A stretch of DNA of 60,975 nucleotides. Origin: Pirellulales bacterium (GTDB taxonomy: Bacteria; Planctomycetota; Planctomycetia; Pirellulales; JAICIG01). Shown here in pieces: positions 52,502 to 60,915 of this stretch (within the stretch, counting starts at the first letter, position 1; each line of letters begins with the position of its first letter). The notes beneath the pieces are model-generated. The model was not told where the DNA came from. It did not search any database and worked only from the letters and a program-made list of their open reading frames with translations. Both the position numbers and the translations under genes were made by a program. The stretch is from the NCBI GenBank assembly GCA_035533075.1, contig DATLUO010000176.1, positions 1-60,975 of the forward strand, given 5' to 3'.

Positions 52502-54061
52502 ATGCACGCCATGCGGATTGCCCTCGTTCTGATCTCCGCGGTTCTCATCGTCAGCCCGGCCTGGGCCAAGAAGCCGCTGCCCGAAAAAACGAAGCTCGAC
52601 GCCGCCAAGATCGCCGCCCGCGATCGTTACTATAGCGAGCTGAAGGCGGCCCACGTTCCTGCGCTGAAAACCTTTCTCGACGCCGCCGACGCCATCCGCG
52701 ACGACGACGTGCGACAGGCGGGTCTGCTGTTGGTGATCGCCGAGGCGGCGACGGAAGGCGGCCACGTCAAACTGGCTCTGGAAGCGCAGGACCGGCTTGG
52801 GCGGCATTTCGACTATGATGCGCTGGCCGGAAAAGTGAAAGTCATCGAGGCGGCCAGCAAGACGGCCAAGAACACCGATGCGCGAACGACGCTCGTCAAC
52901 CGCGTGTTGGAATTGATCGACCAGGCGGTTGACGCCGAGCGGTTCGACATCGTCGAGCAGGCGGCCAAGGCGGGCGAAGCGATCGCCGTCAAACTGCGCG
53001 ACGCGAAGCTGCGCAAAGAGCTGACGGCCAAGCGGACGAAGGCCGAGGCGCGGCGCCGCGAAAACAAAGCCCAAACCGCTGATTTGGCCAAAGCCGAAGC
53101 GATTCTCAAGAGCGACCCCGCCGACGGCGAGGCCCATCGCATCGTCGGCGTACAGCTTGCCTGCGGAGACAAGTGGAGCGAGGCGCTGGTTCACCTGGCC
53201 CAAGCCGACGATCCCGAGCTGCGCGCCGCGGCCGCCGCCGATGCCGAGCGTCCCGGCGGTCCCGAAAAGGAGGTCGCCATCGCCGACGCCTGGTGGCAAC
53301 TGGCCGATAGCTTTGAGAACGAAAAGCACCGCGCGGCGTTTCGCGCACGCGCGATTTATTGGTATAGCCGGTCGGCCGCGGGTCTGAGCGGTCTGCGGCG
53401 GACGCGGGCCGCACGACGCCCGAAGCTTTCCGGCGAAGAACCGGCCGTCGCCGCCGCCGCTCGCGGCGCCGGCGACGACAATCTGGCCGAGCTGCTGTTG
53501 GCGCCAGGCGTGACGTTGCGGCTGGCAAAGATACCCGGCACGAGCGACGAGACGATCAAGCCGTTTTGGTTGGCCCAGACCGAGCTGACCGAACCTCAAT
53601 GGGCGGTGACGATGGGCGACAAGGCCGAATCGCGCGATTTGCCGAAAGTGCGGATCTCGTTCACCGGCTGCCGGACGCTGTGCCAGCGGCTGAACGGGTC
53701 GCCGGCCGGCCGTCGCTATCAGTTCCGGCTGCCGACGCGGGAAGAATTCGTGCATGCCTGCGGAAAGCCCAACACCTACGCGGGCGATTTGGAGGATTAT
53801 TGCTGGTGTCTCGAGAACTCGCCGGAGAAGCTTCAGCCGGTGGGCATCAAAAAGCCGAACCTGTTCGGATTGTTTGATTCCCTGGGCAACGTTTGGGAAT
53901 GGTGTGACGACGGCAAGTTTTACGGCTTATCGGCATGGGACACGATCAAGAATCCGCAGCCGGCCTATACTTCGGTGGAATTGCCGAACGACTATCAGGG
54001 TCCGCGTGCCGACTACCTCGGCGGGAACGTGGGCGTGCGGTTGGCGGCGGATCTGCGGTAG
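52502..54061 (+). CDS. Secreted FGE-sulfatase-fold protein
   Basis: A 519-residue exported protein with a signal peptide (MRIALVLISAVLIVSPAWAK) from ATG 52502 or 52511. Residues about 30-320 are helical and Ala/Lys/Glu-rich, TPR-like (LRKELTAKRTKAEARRRENK). Residues about 340-515 form a formylglycine-generating-enzyme (SUMF1) fold: FWLAQTELTEPQWAVTMGDK, FRLPTREEFVHACG, GNVWEWCDD. The two copper-binding cysteines of true FGE, expected after RGGSW near the end, are not present (the sequence ends YLGGNVGVRLAADLR), so it cannot be assumed to mature the neighbouring sulfatase. It shares this feature with the first gene in the window. A ligand-binding envelope role is more likely. Confidence 0.8.
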   Translation: MHAMRIALVLISAVLIVSPAWAKKPLPEKTKLDAAKIAARDRYYSELKAAHVPALKTFLDAADAIRDDDVRQAGLLLVIAEAATEGGHVKLALEAQDRLGRHFDYDALAGKVKVIEAASKTAKNTDARTTLVNRVLELIDQAVDAERFDIVEQAAKAGEAIAVKLRDAKLRKELTAKRTKAEARRRENKAQTADLAKAEAILKSDPADGEAHRIVGVQLACGDKWSEALVHLAQADDPELRAAAAADAERPGGPEKEVAIADAWWQLADSFENEKHRAAFRARAIYWYSRSAAGLSGLRRTRAARRPKLSGEEPAVAAAARGAGDDNLAELLLAPGVTLRLAKIPGTSDETIKPFWLAQTELTEPQWAVTMGDKAESRDLPKVRISFTGCRTLCQRLNGSPAGRRYQFRLPTREEFVHACGKPNTYAGDLEDYCWCLENSPEKLQPVGIKKPNLFGLFDSLGNVWEWCDDGKFYGLSAWDTIKNPQPAYTSVELPNDYQGPRADYLGGNVGVRLAADLR

Positions 54062-54212
54062 AAAATGGCCAGCAGACCGGCGACAGGGAGGCCGTGGCTT
54101 GCTATACTGCGAGAGTGGTCCAAGTCTGCGCGAGCCTGCTTGAACCGATCGTAAAATCCAGTAGGCTAAAGTCCTTACGGCATTTCAGCCCACCTCGCCC
54201 TGTGCGGAGCCA

Positions 54213-56093
54213 GTGGTCATGGCAACCGATTCGTCGCCTGGCAGCAAGATCGATCTTCCATCGGCCGAGCCGGCCCCCAAGGCCAGGCCCGCCGCCGGCG
54301 TGCCGCCGAAAAAGCCGGCGACCAACGGCAAGGGTCTCAATACCGACACGGGCGACAAACCCGCCGCAAAAACGAGCACTACCGCCGGGGCAAACAAGGC
54401 CGCCGCAAAACCGGCCGCCAAATCGCCTGCTGCCGACACGAAATCGCCGGGCTTGAAGAAGGCAGCCGCGCCAAGCAAGCCCGCGGGCAAGGTGCCCGCG
54501 GCAGGCGACAAGGTGCCCGCGGCAGGCGACAAGGTGCCCGCGGCAAAACAAGCCGCCGGCAAGGCCAAAGTGGCCGGCAAGGCGCCGCGTGACGCGAAAA
54601 CCGCCAGTTCGACCCGCGAGGAGCTGGAAGAACTCGAAAGAGTCGGCACGCTGAAAATGATCACGCTCGTGCCGGCCTGGATGATCAGCGCCATCGTACA
54701 CATGGTCATCCTGTTGATTTTCGGGCTGATGCTGATGCCCGAAAAAAAGAAAGAGACCCTGCAAGCGCTGGTCGCCAAGGTCTCGGAATCGAGCGACTCC
54801 GTGGAGGAGGTCGCCGACATCAGCCAGCCGGAGTCGCTCGACACCGACGTCAACGACCTGGCGACGACCGTCGACGTGGTGACCACCTCGGAGATTGTGC
54901 CCACCGAAGTGGCCGACACTCCGGCGCCGACCGAGGTGGCGATCTCGCCGGTGGGCATTCCCACCGCGCCGGCGGGCGACCTGCTGAAAGACCTTTCGGT
55001 GGGTTCCGGCGGCACGGGCAAAGGCGCCTTGGCCGGCCGTGGCGGCACGGCGGACTCGAAGCGGGCCAGCGGTGCCACCGACGCCAGCGAGGCCGCCGTG
55101 GCCCGCGCGCTCAAGTGGCTGGCAGAGCATCAACTGCCCGACGGAAGCTGGAGTTTCGACCATACCGTCGGCAAGTGCCAGGGGCAGTGTACGCATCCGG
55201 GCACCAAGGCCGACGCCCGATTCGCGGCCACCGGGCTGGCGCTGTTGCCGTTTCTGGGCGCGGGACACACGCACAAACAGGGCAAGTTCAAGGACAACGT
55301 CCGCCTTGGCCTTTATTGGTTGGCCAGCAACATGAAGGTCACGGCCAACGGCGGCGCCATGGTCGACTCGGGAGCGATGTATGGTCATGGCATCGCCAGC
55401 ATCGCGCTGTGCGAAGCCTACGCCATGACGCAAGACAAGCAGCTTGCCCCCCCGGCGCAGGCCTCGTTGAACTTCATCATGTATGCCCAGGATCCGGTCG
55501 GGGGCGGCTGGCGCTATCAGCCGCGCGAGGCGGGCGACACGTCGGTCGCGGGCTGGCAAATCATGGCCCTGAAGAGCGGCTATCTCGGCTTCCTGGAAGT
55601 CGATAAACGCAAGTGTATCCCGGGCGCCATGAAGTTTCTCGATTCGGTGCAGGCCGACGGGGGCACGTTTTATGGCTACAACAAGCCCGGCAACGGGCCG
55701 GCGACCACGGCCATCGGCTTGCTCTGCCGGATGTACATGGGCTGGCCGCACGAAAAGCCGGAGCTGGAAAAGGGCGTGAAATACCTCGCCGGTATCGGTC
55801 CCCAAACCGGCAACATGTACTTCAGCTATTACGCCACGCAGGTGCTCCATCAGTACGATGGCCCCGACGGCGATATCTGGACCGGCTGGAACACCAAGAT
55901 GCGCGATTCTTTGGTGGCTTCGCAGGCGATGGCGAAGCACGAGACCGGAAGTTGGATGTTCACCGGCGCCGATCACGGCTTCGAGCAGGGCGGGCGGCTT
56001 TATTGCACCGCCCTGGCCACCATGACGCTGGAAATCTACTATCGTTACATGCCGATCTATACGCAGAAGAGCTCGGAAGACGACTTCGAATAA
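54213..56093 (+). CDS. Membrane-anchored prenyltransferase/squalene-cyclase toroid protein, copy 1
   Basis: A 626-residue protein. The N-terminal about 150 residues are cytoplasmic, Lys/Ala/Pro-rich and probably disordered, with three tandem KVPAAGD units encoded by 21-bp repeats. One membrane helix (about 154-175; ISAIVHMVILLIFGLMLMPE) is followed by an acidic Thr/Val-rich linker. Residues about 285-600 form the alpha/alpha toroid (ALKWLAEHQLPDGSWSFDHT, GIASIALCEAYAMTQDKQLA, GWQIMALKSGYLGFL, ETGSWMF). The repeats resemble those of squalene cyclases and prenyltransferases, but the cyclase DxDD motif is not seen, so an enzyme activity is not assured. It is the upstream paralog of the 56228 gene. 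Probably anchored in the inner membrane with the toroid outside the cytoplasm. Confidence 0.82.
   Translation: MVMATDSSPGSKIDLPSAEPAPKARPAAGVPPKKPATNGKGLNTDTGDKPAAKTSTTAGANKAAAKPAAKSPAADTKSPGLKKAAAPSKPAGKVPAAGDKVPAAGDKVPAAKQAAGKAKVAGKAPRDAKTASSTREELEELERVGTLKMITLVPAWMISAIVHMVILLIFGLMLMPEKKKETLQALVAKVSESSDSVEEVADISQPESLDTDVNDLATTVDVVTTSEIVPTEVADTPAPTEVAISPVGIPTAPAGDLLKDLSVGSGGTGKGALAGRGGTADSKRASGATDASEAAVARALKWLAEHQLPDGSWSFDHTVGKCQGQCTHPGTKADARFAATGLALLPFLGAGHTHKQGKFKDNVRLGLYWLASNMKVTANGGAMVDSGAMYGHGIASIALCEAYAMTQDKQLAPPAQASLNFIMYAQDPVGGGWRYQPREAGDTSVAGWQIMALKSGYLGFLEVDKRKCIPGAMKFLDSVQADGGTFYGYNKPGNGPATTAIGLLCRMYMGWPHEKPELEKGVKYLAGIGPQTGNMYFSYYATQVLHQYDGPDGDIWTGWNTKMRDSLVASQAMAKHETGSWMFTGADHGFEQGGRLYCTALATMTLEIYYRYMPIYTQKSSEDDFE
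54489..54545. repeat. 21-bp tandem repeat inside the toroid protein gene
   Basis: AAGGTGCCCGCGGCAGGCGA+C occurs twice in full and once in part, encoding KVPAAGD units in a disordered stretch. Confidence 0.85.
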
Positions 56094-56100
56094 GATTTGA

Positions 56101-56168
56101 GGCGTCAGGTTTCAGGCGTCAGGCGTCAGGACAAACAACCTGACGCCTGACGCCTGATGCCTGACGCC
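56101..56168. repeat. 30-bp-arm hairpin of GGCGTCAGG units
   Basis: Left arm 56101-56130 (GGCGTCAGG units) pairs with 56139-56168 at 28 of 30 positions around an 8-base loop. The same GGCGTCAGG unit appears singly at 37830-37840. It sits 8 bases after the stop of the first toroid gene. Confidence 0.85.
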
Positions 56169-56175
56169 TACCGAT

Positions 56176-56210
56176 GGTGGGCCGGCGCTCGCAAGCTCGC
56201 TGGTCCCACC
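56176..56210 (+). repeat. Family A palindromic repeat, between the toroid genes
   Basis: GGTGGGCCGGCGCTCGCAAG, then CTCGCTGGTCCCACC; identical in sequence to the copy at 19903-19937. It ends 17 bases before the second toroid gene's start codon. Confidence 0.85.
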
Positions 56211-56227
56211 CTACAGGACCAAACCTC

Positions 56228-57877
56228 ATGCCGCCCCCATCCACCTTTGCGGCCGGACAGTCGGTCGTGGCGAACAGCCTGAGCAAAATCGGGGGCCAGC
56301 CTACAGCCACATCTCCACCACCCTTGTCCGTTCAGCCGCAGCCGCTGCCCGGCATGTCGTCGCCCGATGGTCCGGAAACGGTCGTCCCCCTGTGGGCCAC
56401 CGAGCAGGTCCATCGCTTCTGGCGGCAGGCATCGAGTAGCCTGATCAGCCTGGTGTTGCACGCGCTGCTGGTCATCCTGCTCGGACTCTGGTTCATTCCA
56501 CGAAACGCCGGAACGTCGATGGCGCTCACCGCCTCGCTCGCCGACCTGGCCTCCAACGAGGAGGCGTTGAGCGCCAACGAGTTTGTGGCTGAAACCGGCC
56601 AGGACGAACCGGTGAGCGAGGCCGCGGCGAGCACGCTGGAGCAAACGGCCGGCGATCTGGATCGAAGCATCGCGGCCGACGCCCAAACCACCGACGTGAC
56701 GCCGCTGGAAACCTCGACCGAGCGCCGCGCGGTGCGGGTCGATGCCACTCAGGCCCTGGTGCCTTATTCGGCCGGCGTGCTCGGCAGCGGCGAAGACTAT
56801 GGAGGCGACGCCGACGTCAGCGGCGCGTTGGCCGGCCGGGGCAAAGCCGCCCGTGCTCGTCTGACCCGCGAGGGTGGCGGCAGCCCGGAGAGCGAAGACG
56901 CCGTCTCGCGCGGCCTGCGGTGGTTGCAGGCCCATCAGCTTCCCAGCGGCGGTTGGTGTTTCGACCTCAAACAAGGTCCGTGCCAGGGCCACTGCCGCGA
57001 TCCGGGCAGCGAAGTCTCGACCACCGGCGCCACGGGGCTGGCCCTGTTGGCCTTTTTGGGCCGGGGCGAAACGCACTTCGAAGGCGAATATCAGGAGACC
57101 GTCAAGCGGGGCATCTACTATCTGACCGGCCAAATGCGCATCGGCGAGCTGGGCGGCGACCTGCGGGGCGAAAGCGGCGGCACGATGTACTCGCACGGCA
57201 TCGCCGCGATCGCCCTGTGCGAAGCCTACGCCATGACGCGCGACCCGACGCTGCAGCCGTTCGCCCAAAAGGCGATCGACTTCATCGTCGGCGCGCAAGA
57301 CCCACGCACCGGCGGTTGGCGCTACGAGCCGCGCATGCCCGGCGACACCACGGTGAGCGGCTGGCAGATCATGGCGCTGAAGAGCGGGCAGATGGCCTAT
57401 CTGCGGGTGCCCTATGAAACGATCGAGCGGGCCAGCCATTTTCTCGACACGGTGCAGGTGGAGAACGGCGCCCGTTACAGCTATCTGCCGCGGTTGAAGG
57501 AAGGCAAAGAGTTGACCATCAGCGCGGTGGGCCTGCTCTGCCGGATGTACACCGGTTGGCCGGTGGAGCGCCCGGCCTTGCAAAAGGGGACCGGCTATCT
57601 GGCGCAAGAAGGTCCGTCGCTGCTGGGTGAGCACGCCAACATTTATTACAACTATTACGCCACGCAGGTCATGCACCACAACGGCGGCGAGCGGTGGCAC
57701 GTCTGGAACGAGCGGATGCGCGACTTTCTGGTGGCCACGCAGGCCACCGAGGGGCACGAGTCGGGAAGCTGGTACTTCGACGGCGGGCAGGCCCGAAAGG
57801 GCGGCCGGCTGTACGTCACGGCCATGGCCATCATGACGCTGGAAGTTTACTATCGGCACCTGCCGTTGTACCGATAG
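56228..57877 (+). CDS. Membrane-anchored prenyltransferase/squalene-cyclase toroid protein, copy 2
   Basis: A 549-residue paralog of the preceding gene. A short cytoplasmic N-terminus leads to a membrane helix (about 73-96; SSSLISLVLHALLVILLGLW), an acidic Ala/Thr/Ser-rich linker and the toroid from about 235 (GLRWLQAHQLPSGGWCFDLK, AIALCEAYAMTRDPTLQPFA, GWQIMALKSGQMAYLRVPYE, ESGSWYFDGGQ). The toroid pairs with the upstream one almost segment for segment, including QGxC and AMYG/TMYSHGIA motifs. The cyclase DxDD motif is not present. ATG 56228 was chosen since the upstream part of the frame is repeat DNA. Two stacked palindromes separate it from copy 1, so expression may be uncoupled. Confidence 0.82.
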   Translation: MPPPSTFAAGQSVVANSLSKIGGQPTATSPPPLSVQPQPLPGMSSPDGPETVVPLWATEQVHRFWRQASSSLISLVLHALLVILLGLWFIPRNAGTSMALTASLADLASNEEALSANEFVAETGQDEPVSEAAASTLEQTAGDLDRSIAADAQTTDVTPLETSTERRAVRVDATQALVPYSAGVLGSGEDYGGDADVSGALAGRGKAARARLTREGGGSPESEDAVSRGLRWLQAHQLPSGGWCFDLKQGPCQGHCRDPGSEVSTTGATGLALLAFLGRGETHFEGEYQETVKRGIYYLTGQMRIGELGGDLRGESGGTMYSHGIAAIALCEAYAMTRDPTLQPFAQKAIDFIVGAQDPRTGGWRYEPRMPGDTTVSGWQIMALKSGQMAYLRVPYETIERASHFLDTVQVENGARYSYLPRLKEGKELTISAVGLLCRMYTGWPVERPALQKGTGYLAQEGPSLLGEHANIYYNYYATQVMHHNGGERWHVWNERMRDFLVATQATEGHESGSWYFDGGQARKGGRLYVTAMAIMTLEVYYRHLPLYR

Positions 57878-57960
57878 CCGGTGGCAAACACGCTCTCCAA
57901 TTCGGAACAAAACTCGCATAACTTAACCGCCTCCGAGCCGTCGATTTTACGCAGGCCGAT

Positions 57961-57995
57961 GGTGGGCCGGCGCTCGCAAGCTCGCTGGCCCCACC
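57961..57995 (+). repeat. Family A palindromic repeat before the HisA-like gene
   Basis: GGTGGGCCGGCGCTCGCAAG, then CTCGCTGGCCCCACC. One base in the right arm differs from the consensus. It lies 34 bases before the HisA-like start codon. Confidence 0.85.
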
Positions 57996-58008
57996 TTACG
58001 ACTTGGAT

Positions 58009-58028
58009 GAATCGGAAATCTAAAATCG
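58009..58028. repeat. ATCGGAAATCTAAAATCG string directly before the HisA-like start
   Basis: GAATCGGAAATCTAAAATCG immediately precedes ATGCGCGTC at 58029, like the string before bioB. Confidence 0.5.
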
Positions 58029-58805
58029 ATGCGCGTCATTCCAGTCATTGACCTGATGCGGGGAGAGGTGGTGCGCGGGGTCGGCGGGAAGCGCGATCAG
58101 TACCGGCCGATTCAGAGCCGGCTGTGCGAGGGTTCGTCGCCGAAGGCCGTCGGCGATGCTTTTCGGCGGTTGGGGTTCTGCGAAGTTTATGTCGCCGATT
58201 TAGACGCGATCGGCGGCGCGGAACCCGACTGGACCTCGTACGGAGCGCTAATCGGCTGCGGCATGAAGCTTTGGGGTGACGCCGGTGCTGCCGGACCGCC
58301 CGCACTAACAAAAATGATGGGCTATCGGCATGGTGGTCGGTGTCTCGATACATTGATCGTAGGTTTGGAGTCGCTCGTCGATTCCGGGCTTCTCGCGGAG
58401 AGTGTCGCCTTGGTGGGGGCGACCCGGCTCGTGTTCAGCCTCGACCTTCGCCGCGGTCGGCCGATTGTCGGCTGTCGGCAGTGGCGCAAGCTGCCTGCCG
58501 AGAAGATCGCCGAGGAAGCAGTCGGCATGGGCATTCAGCGTATGATCGTGCTCGATCTGGCCCGCGTCGGCGTCGATGGCGGCGTTGGCACGCTCGATCT
58601 CTGCCGCCGATTGCGCAGGGAGTTTCCCGCGCTGGAGATCACGTCCGGCGGCGGCGTCCGTTCTCTCGACGATCTTCGCCTGCTGGCCGATGCCGGCTGC
58701 GACGCCGCCCTGGTCGCCTCCGCGCTGCACGACGGCCGGATCGCGGCAGAGGACGCGATCAAAGCAACTACGGATGGGCACGGACGGGGAAGACAGAAGC
58801 GATGA
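58029..58805 (+). CDS. HisA-like TIM-barrel protein
   Basis: A 258-residue (beta/alpha)8 protein of the HisA/HisF family. It opens RVIPVIDLMRGEVVRGVGGK, the catalytic-Asp strand of HisA, and has VYVADLDAIGGAE, VFSLDLRRGRPIVG (the second Asp position), MIVLDLARVGVDGGVG, EITSGGGVRSLDDL and a phosphate-binding GCDAALVASALHDGRI. It is diverged from bona fide HisA. Similar HisA-like proteins occur in the tetrahydromethanopterin/C1 gene sets of methylotrophs and planctomycetes, where their role is unclear, so assignment to histidine synthesis is doubtful. The end (ATTDGHGRGRQKR) is probably non-homologous tail. The start directly follows an AT-rich repeat; no Shine-Dalgarno. Confidence 0.8.
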   Translation: MRVIPVIDLMRGEVVRGVGGKRDQYRPIQSRLCEGSSPKAVGDAFRRLGFCEVYVADLDAIGGAEPDWTSYGALIGCGMKLWGDAGAAGPPALTKMMGYRHGGRCLDTLIVGLESLVDSGLLAESVALVGATRLVFSLDLRRGRPIVGCRQWRKLPAEKIAEEAVGMGIQRMIVLDLARVGVDGGVGTLDLCRRLRREFPALEITSGGGVRSLDDLRLLADAGCDAALVASALHDGRIAAEDAIKATTDGHGRGRQKR

Positions 58806-58862
58806 CGGTTTGGGCTTCAATCGCTCTCACATCACTGGCACGGATACTTCGGATAAGGCCAT

Positions 58863-59423
58863 TCACGGTAGTAGCTCGCGCACCGCGAACTCGGCGCCTG
58901 CGAAGCGTGGGCTGGTGAAACGATCGCGCACACCGTGGACACGCATGACGCTGTAGCGCCCAGAGCGCGGTCTGGTATATACGACAACGCGTTTGGCCTT
59001 GAGGTCGACGATCCACAGCTCGCGAATGCCCGCCTTGGCATACAGCGGCGCCTTGACCTGAGTATCGTAAGCCAGCGAGCTGTCGGCCACCTCGATCAGC
59101 ACCTGCACTTGCCGCGGCAACGGATGGGCGTCGACGTAGTCATCGTCGCGCGGAACGAGCAGGGCCACGTCCGGGTTGGGCTCCGACCAGTCGGGAATGA
59201 CGACGGGGCATTGGACGCTCAACTGGGTGCGATCGCCAAGCAGTCTGGGCAGCACGCGGGTGAGCCGGCGCACGCAGGCCGCGTGAGGACTGCCGATTGG
59301 GCTCATGGCGACGATTTCTCCTTCGATCAATTCAAGGCGATCGTCCTCGCGCAGAATGCCGGTCTCGACCATCTGGTCGTATTCGGCGACGCTGAAAAGA
59401 CGGCGTGAAGGTTGGATCGACAT
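58863..59423 (-). CDS. Uma2-family endonuclease-like protein
   Basis: A 186-residue Uma2/DUF820 protein of normal length. It starts MSIQPSRRLFSVAEYDQMVE and shows the conserved LELIEGEIVAMSPIGSPHAA, then NPDVALLVPR (catalytic PD), VQVLIEVADSSLAYDTQVKA (the E-V-x(S) strand plus downstream Lys) and KAGIRELWIVDLKAKRVVVY. The PD-(D/E)XK core is complete. Nuclease activity is predicted for the family but not established. ATG 59423 was chosen since the upstream frame does not match the family. It converges with the HisA-like gene with about 57 bases between stops. Confidence 0.9.
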   Translation of the reverse strand: MSIQPSRRLFSVAEYDQMVETGILREDDRLELIEGEIVAMSPIGSPHAACVRRLTRVLPRLLGDRTQLSVQCPVVIPDWSEPNPDVALLVPRDDDYVDAHPLPRQVQVLIEVADSSLAYDTQVKAPLYAKAGIRELWIVDLKAKRVVVYTRPRSGRYSVMRVHGVRDRFTSPRFAGAEFAVRELLP

Positions 59424-59578
59424 GGCTCTTTTGACTCCGCAAGGATTGTAACACGCAAGGGAGCCGCTCCACCAGTCGGGTTCGCCTGGGGCCGACACGT
59501 CACTTGCCCGCAGGCATTCGGCGCGATAGCCTGATGACCGTCATCACTCGCCCTTGCGTTAGACCATCGAGGTACGCC

Positions 59579-59778
59579 ATGTTTATCCAGAGCCGATCCG
59601 CCACAGCCGCCTTCGCTTGCTTGATTCTCGCTCTGACCGCCGCGGCGTCGCCTGTTTTGGCGCAGACATGGTATTGTGTGCCGATGGAAGCGTGCGTGTG
59701 ATCCAGAACACGATCGACCTCAAGACGCTTGCGAACCTGTTTAACCGGCACGACGGGCAAGCCGTCAACGTGCCTTGA
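59579..59778 (+). pseudogene. Small secreted protein gene with a frameshift
   Basis: An ATG at 59579 opens a clean signal peptide (MFIQSRSATAAFACLILALT, AAASPVLAQ) but the frame ends at 59701. In another frame the sequence continues ADMVLCADGSVRVIQNTIDL, KTLANLFNRHDGQAVNVP and stops at 59778. A shift near 59665 would give one 66-residue exported protein. Either a remnant or a sequence error; function unknown. Confidence 0.35.
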
Positions 59779-59943
59779 ACGCATGGGTGTCGGTGCAGTT
59801 GGCGGTCAAACAGGTTCACAGGCGAGCGCCCATCACAAAAACGTCGCCGCCCCTGGAAAAGCGGGCCGGCTGCCGCCATGCTATTCCTCACGCGGTCGCA
59901 CGTTCGCGGCCGCGGCGAGCGTTTTTGACGGCGAGCGGTCCTG

Positions 59944-60915
59944 ATGGCAATTGAATTTCGTTGTTCCCAGTGCGGCAAGCTGTTGCGGGTGGCCGACGAC
60001 GCGGCGGGCAAGCACGCTCGCTGCCCGAATTGCGGGGCCGTGCAACCGGTGCCGGCCGACGGTCCTCAGCCCGAAAGCCCTTTCGGCCCAGGCCCTGCGT
60101 CGCCCTCTCAACCTGCGCCGGCGGATGCCGAAGACCCTTACCACTCGCCTCCGTCGACAGCCTGGCATTCGCATCCGTCCAGCGCGAACGTCTTTCAGCC
60201 GACTCGCATCGATGCCGGCGATGTTTTCGCTCGGACGTGGGGGATTTTCAAGTCCCAGTTCGGCATGATTCTGGGCGCGTCAGCGATTTTCTATGCATGC
60301 TTTTTGCCCCTGGCCGGCGTAGGGTTTCCCATGGTCATGCTGGTGATGGGACAAAGAGGCCAACAGCCACCGCCATTATTGCTGTTTGGCGCTCTTTTCC
60401 TGCTCCAGGTGTTGCTCTTCTTGTTTGACACTTGGCTGCAAACCGGCCTCGCTATTTTCATGCTCAAGATCGCACGGGGCCAAACGGCGGAGCTGAGCGA
60501 TCTCTTTTCAGGAGGGCGATTTTGGCCCCAGGCGGTTCTGGCCCGATTTGCGTTCGTTTTAGCGGTGGCCGTAGGCGAGATGTTTTGCCTGATTCCAGGC
60601 ATCGTCGCGGCCTTGATGTTCAGCCAATACCTCTATTTGGTAGTCGATCGAGACCAGCGTGGATTAGAATCGCTGCGTATGTCGAGCACCTTGACGCACG
60701 GCAACAAGCTGAACCTCGTGTTGCTGGCGCTGATCATGATGGCCGTCGGCTTCGTAGGCGAAATGGCGTGCTGCGTGGGCGTCATACCCGCTTTCGGTTT
60801 CATCAATTTGATGTGGGCGGTGGCCTACGTGGTGATGACCGGCCAGCCGACGGCGGATGAGATTCTGCTTGAACCGCCGCCGTTCGCCGCCGAACCGGGC
60901 AGCGAGTTTCGCTGA
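59944..60915 (+). CDS. Zinc-ribbon membrane protein
   Basis: A 323-residue protein. It begins with a treble-clef zinc ribbon (C7-x2-C10 and C27-x2-C30: FRCSQCGKLLRVADDAAGKH, ARCPNCG), followed by a Pro/Ser-rich linker (about 40-90). The rest is a membrane domain with helices at about 107-131 (FGMILGASAIFYACFLPLAG), 139-166, 200-222 and 255-295, the last Gly/Ala-rich. The cytoplasmic motif 'IDAGDVFARTWGIFKSQF' precedes the first helix. Such zinc-ribbon plus polytopic proteins are common in planctomycetes and may be regulators or lipid-related, but the function is unknown. It is the last full gene; the final 60 bases show nothing I recognise. Confidence 0.82.
   Translation: MAIEFRCSQCGKLLRVADDAAGKHARCPNCGAVQPVPADGPQPESPFGPGPASPSQPAPADAEDPYHSPPSTAWHSHPSSANVFQPTRIDAGDVFARTWGIFKSQFGMILGASAIFYACFLPLAGVGFPMVMLVMGQRGQQPPPLLLFGALFLLQVLLFLFDTWLQTGLAIFMLKIARGQTAELSDLFSGGRFWPQAVLARFAFVLAVAVGEMFCLIPGIVAALMFSQYLYLVVDRDQRGLESLRMSSTLTHGNKLNLVLLALIMMAVGFVGEMACCVGVIPAFGFINLMWAVAYVVMTGQPTADEILLEPPPFAAEPGSEFR

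Noticed and set aside
52502-54061. FGE-fold protein as the maturase of the adjacent sulfatase
   Set aside because: The cysteine pair required for formylglycine formation is not present near the C-terminal motif.
54489-54545. Short regular repeats as a CRISPR or minisatellite array
   Set aside because: The 21-bp units are in frame inside the toroid gene and have no spacers; they encode a disordered linker.
58029-58805. Assignment as hisA of histidine synthesis
   Set aside because: The sequence is diverged and no other histidine gene lies nearby, so the symbol was withheld.
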